NCBI GenBank assembly: GCA_030425745.1 | Contig: JAUHZW010000035.1 | Location: 1-13,814 of the forward strand | Reading direction: 5' to 3' | Origin: Actinomycetes bacterium | Lineage (GTDB): Bacteria > Actinomycetota > Actinomycetes > S36-B12 | DNA: 13,814 nucleotides | Part shown: positions 9,109 to 13,814 of the stretch, one piece after another | Numbering within the stretch: position 1 is the first letter of the stretch | Layout: each line of letters opens with the position of its first letter | Translations under genes and position numbers: made by a program | The notes under the pieces: generated by a model | The model's database searches: none | The model's input: the letters and a program-made list of their open reading frames with translations, nothing else | Told to the model about the DNA's origin: nothing

Positions 9109-9701
9109 GAGCGCGACCGGCGACGTGGGCTCATGACCGGGACGCCCGCAGGCAGCGGTGGCAGTCCCGCCGCCTGGGCCATGAGCTCGAGCCAGGCCTC
9201 GGCGTGCGCGGCCACGTCATCGATAGGAGCGCCGTCGTCATCCTCGGCGGGCGTCCAGGACGCCCGGATCTCGACGTAGCCGTCGGCCGGACGATCGGCC
9301 ATGGTGCCGAAGGACCGGCCTGAGGTCCGGGTCACGGTGCCACCGATCTGCGTGACATGGCAGCCACGAAGGTCGAGGATCTCCCGGACCCAGCTCCAGC
9401 CCACATCGTGGAGCAGCGGATCGTCCAGCAGGTCGGGCTCCAGCGTGGCTCGGACGAACACCACCGCGCGGAAGGAGCCCTCCCACTCCTCCACCCCGTC
9501 CGGGTCGTGGAGGAGGACGAAGCGGCCCGAGGCGAGGTCGGAGTCAGGGTCGGACATGTCAGCGGTCATGGCGACCGTGGAGGGGGCCAGTCGCTGCGGC
9601 GCCGGTGCCTCCTCGAGCGTGAACTCGGGCCGGCAGCGCACGCCGGACAGCTGCTCGAGGGCCGCCTCGAAGCGATCCGTGCCTGTGGCAATGCTCCGCA
9701 C
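9105..9701 (-). CDS. DUF3000 family protein
   Basis: A 198-residue cytosolic protein that I recognise as the actinobacterial DUF3000 family, whose function is unknown. The features used are the N-terminal FEAALEQL helix, CRPEFTLEEAPAPQRLAPSTVAM, the central FVLLHDPDGVEEWEGSFRAV and DDPLLHDVGWSWVREIL blocks, GGTVTRTSGRSFGTMADRPA, and the C-terminal VEIRASWTP followed by AEAWLELMAQAAGLPPLP. There is no signal peptide or membrane segment. The start is GTG 9701, set by a TACCCT box 6 bases upstream (leaderless). The stop overlaps the rnd start by four bases, so DUF3000 and ribonuclease D are made from one transcript. This suggests, but does not show, a link to RNA processing. The last residues (MSPRRRSRS) are basic. 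Confidence 0.9.
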   Translation of the reverse strand: MRSIATGTDRFEAALEQLSGVRCRPEFTLEEAPAPQRLAPSTVAMTADMSDPDSDLASGRFVLLHDPDGVEEWEGSFRAVVFVRATLEPDLLDDPLLHDVGWSWVREILDLRGCHVTQIGGTVTRTSGRSFGTMADRPADGYVEIRASWTPAEDDDGAPIDDVAAHAEAWLELMAQAAGLPPLPAGVPVMSPRRRSRS

Positions 9702-9707
9702 CCCAGC

Positions 9708-9713
9708 AGGGTA
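9708..9713 (-). promoter_or_regulatory. -10 box of a leaderless promoter for the DUF3000-rnd operon
   Basis: On the minus strand TACCCT is followed by six bases (GCTGGG) and then the GTG of the DUF3000 gene. This puts the predicted transcription start on the start codon. No -35 match is evident. It lies back to back with the EamA promoter 45 bases away. Confidence 0.6.
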
Positions 9714-9757
9714 GGCCCACGGTCACACCGGATGGCGTTGGCGCGCCGGGAGGACCC

Positions 9758-9763
9758 TAGGGT
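9758..9763 (+). promoter_or_regulatory. -10 box of a leaderless promoter for the EamA transporter gene
   Basis: TAGGGT is followed by GACGCC and the GTG at 9770, a 6-base gap identical to that at dxs. No Shine-Dalgarno sequence is present, which supports leaderless initiation and the choice of GTG 9770. Confidence 0.6.
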
Positions 9764-9769
9764 GACGCC

Positions 9770-10600
9770 GTGGCTGCCGTCCTCGCGCTCGTCTCAAGCC
9801 TCATGTGGGGGTCGGCCGACTTCCTGGGGGGGACGACCTCACGTCGGCTGCCCGCCCTGGCGGTCTACGCACTCTCCCAGGTCGTCGGCCTGGTGGGACT
9901 GCTGATCGTCGTGACGGTCTGGTGGTCGTGGGACGACGATCCCGGGTACTGGCCCTATGCCATCGGGTCGAGCCTGCTCGGGCTGGTGTCGATGGTGGCG
10001 TTCTACCGGGCGCTGGCGCTCGGCCCGATGGGCATCATCTCGCCGCTCGTGTCGCTGGGCGTGCTGGTGCCGGTGGCGGTGGGTCTGCTGGGCGGCGACC
10101 GACCGGGTGGCATCGAGATCGCCGGCATCGTCCTGGCACTGGTGGGAATCCTGCTGGCGAGTGGACCCGAGCTGACCGGGGCTGAATCGGCGCGACCCCT
10201 GCTGCTGGCGACCACGGCGGCCGTGGCCTTCGGGGGCATGTTCGTGCTGATGGCTGAGGGCAGCGTCTACAGCCCGTTGATGACGATGACGGGGATGCGT
10301 CTGACCACCGTGGTGCTCATGGGCCTGGTCTGGCTGCGGGTGCGCAGCGTCGGCGGCGCTGGCCGAGCCGACATCCCGGCCTTGGTGGCCATCGGGCTGC
10401 TCGACGTGGCGGCGAACGTGACCTACGGGTACGCCACGACGATGGGCATGCTGACCACCGTCTCGGTGCTGGGAAACCTGTATCCGGTGGTGACCGCGGT
10501 GCTGGCTGCCGTGGTGCTGCGCGAGCGGCTGCGACCGATCCAGTACGCCGGGGTCGTGGTGGCGATCATCGGCGTCCTGTCGATCAGCGCTGCGATGTGA
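9770..10600 (+). CDS. EamA/DMT-superfamily membrane transporter
   Basis: A 276-residue integral membrane protein of the drug/metabolite transporter superfamily, with ten predicted helices in two five-helix EamA repeats. Approximate helices are at 2-21, 28-52, 62-82, 87-108, 115-131, 143-163, 169-190, 203-223, 227-250 and 257-276. Family-like traits are the early MWGSADFLGG, FYRALALGPMGIISPL at the end of helix 3 into helix 4, and NLYPVVTAVLAAVVLRERL in helix 9, where the RERL turn is typical of EamA proteins. The substrate cannot be read from the sequence; relatives export amino acids, metabolites or drugs. The GTG start coincides with the predicted transcription start. It is divergent from DUF3000 and ends 19 bases before the convergent msrB stop. 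Confidence 0.9.
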   Translation: MAAVLALVSSLMWGSADFLGGTTSRRLPALAVYALSQVVGLVGLLIVVTVWWSWDDDPGYWPYAIGSSLLGLVSMVAFYRALALGPMGIISPLVSLGVLVPVAVGLLGGDRPGGIEIAGIVLALVGILLASGPELTGAESARPLLLATTAAVAFGGMFVLMAEGSVYSPLMTMTGMRLTTVVLMGLVWLRVRSVGGAGRADIPALVAIGLLDVAANVTYGYATTMGMLTTVSVLGNLYPVVTAVLAAVVLRERLRPIQYAGVVVAIIGVLSISAAM

Positions 10601-10619
10601 GGGCGGCGACCGCGACCGC

Positions 10620-11072
10620 CTACTGATCGGGGTCGAAGGTCAGGCTCACGGAGTTGATGCAGTACCGCTCATCCGTGGGAGTGGGGTAGCCCTCGCCGGA
10701 GAACACGTGACCGAGGTGGCCGCCGCAGGACCGGCAGCGCACTTCCGTGCGCACCATCCCCAGTGAGGAGTCCTCGAGCAGCACGATGCTGTCGCCGGCG
10801 AGCGGGGTGAAGAAGCTCGGCCAGCCGCAGTGGGAGTCGAACTTCGCGTCGCTGCGGAAGAGCTCGGCCTGACAGGCCCGGCACCGGTAGGTGCCGACCT
10901 CGTGATGGTCGGTGAACTCCCCGGTGAAAGGGGCTTCGGTGCCGGCGGCCCGCAGCACGCGGTACTCCTCCGGATTGAGGATGGCACGCCAGTCGTCGTC
11001 CGAGCGGGCGACCGGATAAGGGGTTCCGTCCGGCCGGAGGGGGCCGTCGGCGGCAGGCGTGCTGTGCGTCAT
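10620..11072 (-). CDS. msrB: Peptide-methionine (R)-S-oxide reductase
   Basis: It repairs oxidised proteins by reducing methionine-R-sulfoxide. From ATG 11072 it has 150 residues, the normal single-domain MsrB length. The catalytic Cys138 is in RYCINSVSLTF. The zinc site has two CxxC pairs, Cys64/Cys67 (YRCRACQ) and Cys113/Cys116 (RCRSCGGHLGHVF). HCGWPSFF supplies Cys82, at the position of the resolving cysteine in MsrB proteins. No signal peptide is seen, so it should act in the cytosol. I chose ATG 11072 over an in-frame start at 11099 because TATGCT lies exactly six bases before it and the extra nine residues would be translated from promoter DNA. It diverges from the Nudix gene and converges on the transporter. 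Confidence 0.94.
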   Translation of the reverse strand: MTHSTPAADGPLRPDGTPYPVARSDDDWRAILNPEEYRVLRAAGTEAPFTGEFTDHHEVGTYRCRACQAELFRSDAKFDSHCGWPSFFTPLAGDSIVLLEDSSLGMVRTEVRCRSCGGHLGHVFSGEGYPTPTDERYCINSVSLTFDPDQ

Positions 11073-11078
11073 CCCGCG

Positions 11079-11084
11079 AGCATA
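11079..11084 (-). promoter_or_regulatory. -10 box of a leaderless promoter for msrB
   Basis: On the minus strand TATGCT is followed by CGCGGG and then the ATG at 11072. The hexamer is close to the TATAAT consensus, and the 6-base gap implies transcription starting at the ATG. It decides the msrB start. Confidence 0.65.
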
Positions 11085-11142
11085 GGTCGAGTGGCCCATC
11101 GGCGCGAGCAGCCGATCGACGCACGGGGGCCACTCGGATCGG

Positions 11143-11148
11143 TAAGGT
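11143..11148 (+). promoter_or_regulatory. -10 box of a leaderless promoter for the Nudix-like gene
   Basis: TAAGGT is followed by seven bases (CACCGTT) and the GTG at 11156. There is no Shine-Dalgarno sequence. It forms a divergent pair with the msrB promoter, with 58 bases between the two hexamers. Confidence 0.6.
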
Positions 11149-11155
11149 CACCGTT

Positions 11156-11692
11156 GTGAGCGAGATGCTGGATGCCCGTGGGTCGTGGCTGGCCGAGGAT
11201 GAGCTGGAGTCGGCGCGCGAGCGGCTCCCCATCGTGTACATCGACGCGGTGCCCGTCCGGACCGACGCCCGGGGGCAGGTCAGCGAGATCGGCCTGCTGC
11301 TGCGGGCGATGCCCGACGGCACCCTGTCCCGGGCGGTCGTCACCGGGCGCGTCCTCTACGGCGAGCGGGTGCGCGACGCCCTGCTGCGTCATCTGGAGAA
11401 GGACCTCGGCACGATGGCGCTGCCCCGGGTCTCGCCGTCGCCTCAGCCCTTCACGGTGGTCGAGTACTTCCCGGATCCGGACGTCACCGGCTTCCATGAC
11501 CCTCGCCAGCACGCCGTGTCACTGGCCTTCATCGTGCCGATGGATGGCGACTGCACGCCCTCACAGGACGCCCTCGATCTGGTGTGGGTCACGCCCGAGG
11601 AGGCCTTGTCAGCCCAGTTCCAGGAGGAGATGACCGGCGGCCAGGGGCGTCTGGTGCGCATGGCCCTGGCGCACTGCGGCCTGCTGCACTAG
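11156..11692 (+). CDS. Nudix-fold protein (DUF4916-like) with a degenerate Nudix box
   Basis: The 178-residue protein resembles the actinobacterial Nudix-related family I know as DUF4916. It has WLAEDELESARERLPIVYIDAVPVR at the start (11-35), a GLLLRAMPDG strand, then the Nudix-box region at 64-86, EYFPDPDVTGFHDPRQHAVSLAF (103-125) and LDLVWVTPEEAL (140-151). The box keeps Gly64, Glu70, Arg78 and Gly85. In the REUxEE core, however, the glutamates are replaced by His79, Lys82 and Asp83. Classical Nudix hydrolases use these glutamates to bind magnesium, so ordinary nucleoside-diphosphate hydrolysis is doubtful and a binding or regulatory role is possible. GTG 11156 is supported by a -10 box seven bases upstream. 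The gene converges on the acidic protein gene. No signal peptide or membrane segment is seen. Confidence 0.82.
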   Translation: MSEMLDARGSWLAEDELESARERLPIVYIDAVPVRTDARGQVSEIGLLLRAMPDGTLSRAVVTGRVLYGERVRDALLRHLEKDLGTMALPRVSPSPQPFTVVEYFPDPDVTGFHDPRQHAVSLAFIVPMDGDCTPSQDALDLVWVTPEEALSAQFQEEMTGGQGRLVRMALAHCGLLH

Positions 11693-11697
11693 CCGGA

Positions 11698-11710
11698 GGG
11701 CCCGCGGCCC
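11698..11710. terminator. Short GC hairpin between convergent genes, possible terminator
   Basis: GGGCC-CGC-GGCCC is a perfect 5-base-pair inverted repeat. It fills most of the 19-base gap between the Nudix-like gene and the convergent acidic protein gene. There is no U-tract, and such a short GC stem could arise by chance in this DNA. Confidence 0.35.
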
Positions 11711-11711
11711 G

Positions 11712-12176
11712 TCAGTCGTCGTACGGATCGATCCCGCGGAGGGTCTCGTCCTCGGGAGTCAGGTGCGTGGGCCGCCCGTCGAACTGGTCACGAAAGGGAT
11801 CGGCGCGCTCGGCGTCGGTCTCGTCCCCGTAGTAGGAGTCGTCCGAGGGATCGTCCTCGTCGACCACGTGCATGGCTGACTCCTCAGCAGGGATCCAGGG
11901 CTTCGGCGTGAGGCCGCCCGCATGCATGGGGTCGTCGCTCGCGTCCTCGGCATCCTCCATCGCGAGGGTCGACTCGACATCCTCGAGCGGGTAGGCCAGA
12001 CCGTCCAGGGAGCCCTCCCCGCCACCGCCGTTCAGCGCGTTGTGGGTGGCCTCGGCCTCCATGATCATCGTCAGGCGTTCAGCCTGATCAGCGGCATCGC
12101 CCGCGGCGTCGGTCAGGTCCCGAGTCTCCGCGGCGACCTCCGACGGGGAGGCCGCTCCAGCAACCTTGTCGCTCAT
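11712..12176 (-). CDS. Highly acidic protein of unknown function
   Basis: A 154-residue protein with no recognised domain. It is strongly acidic: by hand count 25 Asp and 17 Glu against 2 Lys and 6 Arg, a net charge of about -34, with no cysteine. The N-terminal half is Ala/Glu-rich and probably helical (EVAAETRDLTDAAGDAADQA). A glycine patch (NGGGGEG) and a low-complexity acidic tail follow (VVDEDDPSDDSYYGDETDAE), so much of it is likely disordered. The AEESAMHVVDED stretch recalls a motif in the small acidic actinobacterial DUF5709 proteins, but I am not sure of that match. The start is ATG 12176, preceded by GGAGG six bases upstream. An in-frame start at 12227 would add 17 residues read through this ribosome-binding site and is rejected. 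A possible -10 box lies at 12231-12236. Confidence 0.75.
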   Translation of the reverse strand: MSDKVAGAASPSEVAAETRDLTDAAGDAADQAERLTMIMEAEATHNALNGGGGEGSLDGLAYPLEDVESTLAMEDAEDASDDPMHAGGLTPKPWIPAEESAMHVVDEDDPSDDSYYGDETDAERADPFRDQFDGRPTHLTPEDETLRGIDPYDD

Positions 12177-12230
12177 GACACCCTCCACCTTCCGTCGCAT
12201 CTGCTGCGCCCGGCCGTCCCGGGTCACTCC

Positions 12231-12236
12231 ACACTA
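12231..12236 (-). promoter_or_regulatory. Possible -10 box for the acidic protein gene
   Basis: On the minus strand this reads TAGTGT. It would give a leader of about 50 bases before ATG 12176, consistent with the good Shine-Dalgarno sequence (GGAGG) there. No -35 match is clear. Confidence 0.35.
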
Positions 12237-12298
12237 GACCCTCGGGTGCGGTGAGGACGACGTATGGACGGGACCTTCGTACGTGGCGCGGGGTGTGC

Positions 12299-12304
12299 CA
12301 CAGT
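12299..12304 (+). promoter_or_regulatory. Possible -10 box of a leaderless promoter for the acyl-ACP desaturase
   Basis: CACAGT is followed by GACCTC and the ATG at 12311. It departs from TANNNT at the first base, but keeps the conserved second A and last T and the same 6-base gap as four other genes in the window. No Shine-Dalgarno sequence precedes the ATG. Confidence 0.45.
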
Positions 12305-12310
12305 GACCTC

Positions 12311-13252
12311 ATGACCGTGACTCCAGACCTCGCCGATGCCGATCTCATGCGCCAGCTCGAGCCTGTCGTGGAGAAGGAGCTGTCTCGACACCTGGGCATG
12401 GTCCGGGACTGGTACCCGCACGAGTACGTGCCGTGGTCCGAGGGCACCGACTTCGAGGGACCGCTCGAGGGGCGTGAGTGGACAGAGCAGGAAGCACGGT
12501 TCTCCGATGCGGCGCGGACGAGCCTGATCATCAACCTGCTCACCGAGGACAACCTCCCGAGCTACCACACCGAGATCGCCGCGAACGTGGGCACTGACGG
12601 GGCCTGGACGGCATGGCTCGGCCGATGGACAGCGGAGGAGGCCCGCCACAGCGCGGCTATCCGCGACTACCTGCTCGTGACCCGCTCGGTTGATCCGCGG
12701 GCCCTCGAGGATGCGCGCATGCGTCATATGGAGGCCGGGTTCCAGGCGATCAACCCGGGCTTCCTGGCCGGGCTCACCTACGTGTCCTTCCAGGAGCTCG
12801 CCACGAGGGTGTCCCACCGCAACACCGGAGCGGCCACCGGAGATCCGATCGCCGAGCAGCTCATGGCTCGTGTCGCGCTGGATGAGAACCTGCACATGCT
12901 CTTCTACCGCAATGTGATCGCAGCGGCATTCGACCTGACGCCTGACCAGACCATGCAGGCGGTGCTGGCATCGGTGCGTGACTTCGCCATGCCGGGCCAC
13001 AGCATCGACGGCTTCGGCCGCATGGCCGTGCAGATCGCGGTGGAGGGGATCTATGACCTTCGCCTGCATCGTGACGACGTCGTCATGCCCGTGCTGCGCG
13101 CGTGGAAGGTCTTCGAGCGCGAGGACTTCGGTCCGGCAGGGGAGCAGGCTCGTGAGGAACTGGCGACCATCGTCGCCGAACTCGACACGCAGGCGACCAG
13201 GTTCGAGGACAAGCGGGCTGCGTTGCAGGCGCGGATGGCCGCCCGGGCCTGA
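12311..13252 (+). CDS. Acyl-[acyl-carrier-protein] desaturase (soluble diiron, DesA/FAB2 family)
   Basis: It introduces a double bond into acyl-ACP (or acyl-CoA) using O2 and a diiron centre, and so affects membrane fluidity or lipid synthesis. From ATG 12311 it has 313 residues. All six iron ligands of the plant stearoyl-ACP desaturase pattern can be placed: Glu79 (LLTEDNLPSYH), Glu110 and His113 (TAEEARHS), Glu162 (FQELATR), and Glu192 and His195 (DENLHM). The ligand order matches, with spacings slightly shorter than in the castor enzyme, as is usual for bacterial forms. Supporting blocks are RDWYPHEYVPWSEG near the start and MPGHSIDGFGR at 227-237. The C-terminus is a charged helix. A GTG start at 12251 would add 20 residues read from promoter DNA, so I prefer 12311. 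The gene ends 3 bases before the convergent DUF885 gene. Electron donor and regiospecificity cannot be told. Confidence 0.93.
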   Translation: MTVTPDLADADLMRQLEPVVEKELSRHLGMVRDWYPHEYVPWSEGTDFEGPLEGREWTEQEARFSDAARTSLIINLLTEDNLPSYHTEIAANVGTDGAWTAWLGRWTAEEARHSAAIRDYLLVTRSVDPRALEDARMRHMEAGFQAINPGFLAGLTYVSFQELATRVSHRNTGAATGDPIAEQLMARVALDENLHMLFYRNVIAAAFDLTPDQTMQAVLASVRDFAMPGHSIDGFGRMAVQIAVEGIYDLRLHRDDVVMPVLRAWKVFEREDFGPAGEQAREELATIVAELDTQATRFEDKRAALQARMAARA

Positions 13253-13255
13253 TCG

Positions 13256-13814
13256 CTACACCGACCGCTCCCAGCGGAGCATGACCTCGTCGAGGACCGT
13301 GAGCGGCAGCGCGCCGTCGGCGAGGACCCGGTCGTGGAACGATTCGATGGAGAACCGGTCAGCGAGGGAATCCGTCGCTCGCGCTCGTAGGCGCTCGATC
13401 TCGCGCCTGCCCGTCATGTAGGACAGCGCCTGCCCGGGATACGCGATGTACCGATCGATCTCGGACTCCACATCGATGGGCGCCACGGCGGTGTTGTCAC
13501 GCAGGTAGTCGACGGCCTGCTGGCGACTCCACCCGTGATGGTGCAATCCGGTGTCGACGACGAGGCGTGCTGCCCGCCAGGCATCAGCGGAGAGCATGCC
13601 GAGCCGCTGCAGGGGTGACGAGTACAGGCCCATCTCGTCGGCGAGGCGCTCGGCGTACAGGCCCCAGCCCTCGATGTAGGCGGTGAACAGGGGCATGCGC
13701 CGCAGCGTCGGGATGCCCTCGGTCTCGAGGGCGAGCGCGATCTGGAAATGGTGCCCGGGCACTGCCTCGTGGAAGGCGACGGCCTCGAGGTCGAAGGAGG
13801 TCCGTTCAGTCGGG
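13256..13814 (-). CDS. DUF885 family protein (putative zinc-dependent peptidase), C-terminal part; cut by the window edge
   Basis: The frame is open from the window's right edge to the TAG at 13256 and covers about 185 residues of a protein whose family members are usually about 550-600 residues long. The N-terminal two thirds lie outside. The family signature HEAVPGHH (bases 13748-13771) is preceded by DLEAVAF and followed by a downstream glutamate in YIEGWGLYAERLADEMGLY. This HE...HH plus Glu arrangement is typical of DUF885 proteins and is thought to bind zinc. Other family-like blocks are ARLVVDTGLHHHGWSRQQAVDYL and YIAYPGQALSYMTGRREI. Proteins of this family are predicted metallopeptidases, and many are secreted or lipoproteins, but the N-terminus is not available to judge. 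An internal GTG at 13762 sits inside the metal motif and is not a real start. Confidence 0.88.
   Translation of the reverse strand, partial: PTERTSFDLEAVAFHEAVPGHHFQIALALETEGIPTLRRMPLFTAYIEGWGLYAERLADEMGLYSSPLQRLGMLSADAWRAARLVVDTGLHHHGWSRQQAVDYLRDNTAVAPIDVESEIDRYIAYPGQALSYMTGRREIERLRARATDSLADRFSIESFHDRVLADGALPLTVLDEVMLRWERSV

Noticed and set aside
10602..10620. GGCGG/CCGCC inverted repeat between the EamA gene and msrB as a terminator
   Set aside because: Only a 5-base-pair stem with a 9-base loop and no U-tract; easily expected by chance in this GC-rich sequence.
10618..10631. Same bases (ctactgatcgg) at the ends of rnd and msrB, possible repeat or att site
   Set aside because: The match of about 11 bases arises from both proteins ending in Asp-Gln-stop; there is no wider similarity or mobile gene nearby.
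12251..12310. Longer desaturase start at GTG 12251
   Set aside because: The added 20 residues come from the promoter region and are unlike the family. ATG 12311 has a -10-like box at the right distance.

Overview
The window is high-GC DNA that looks like an actinobacterial chromosome. The evidence is the strong G/C bias at third codon positions, the gene set (DUF3000 protein, DUF4916-type Nudix protein, soluble acyl-ACP desaturase, AcnA-type aconitase), and many start codons placed 6-7 bases after a TANNNT box with no Shine-Dalgarno sequence. That last arrangement is the leaderless-mRNA pattern known from this phylum. I do not assign a genus. The region is mostly housekeeping and lipid metabolism, tightly packed, with no gene-free stretch over about 140 bases. 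I see no tRNA, rRNA, CRISPR array, insertion sequence or prophage.

Left part (1-4480, + strand): the 3' three quarters of an aconitase gene, which is interrupted near 640 by a frameshift that also removes part of the linker. A 113-residue unknown protein follows 10 bases later, then dxs (first enzyme of the MEP isoprenoid pathway), apparently from its own leaderless promoter. A strong stem-loop lies inside the last codons of dxs, facing the convergent fad operon.

Middle (4498-9701, - strand): read in the direction of transcription, these are a DUF3000 protein and ribonuclease D (joined by a GTGA overlap), then a thiolase and a FadB-type multifunctional enzyme (joined by an ATGA overlap). The last two form a fatty-acid beta-oxidation operon. 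Between rnd and the thiolase lie two inverted repeats of the form TTAC-N6-GTAA/G that look like repressor operators.

Right part (9770-13814): a ten-helix EamA transporter diverges from DUF3000. A methionine-R-sulfoxide reductase (msrB) diverges from a Nudix-fold protein with a degenerate Nudix box. Then come an acidic unknown protein (-), a diiron acyl-ACP desaturase (+), and at the edge the C-terminal part of a DUF885 zinc-peptidase-like protein (-).

I found no clear undescribed multi-gene system. The points most worth a second look are the broken aconitase, the set of six leaderless promoters that fixes several starts, the tandem operator in front of fadAB, the hairpin inside the end of dxs, and the Nudix protein that lacks the usual metal-binding glutamates.
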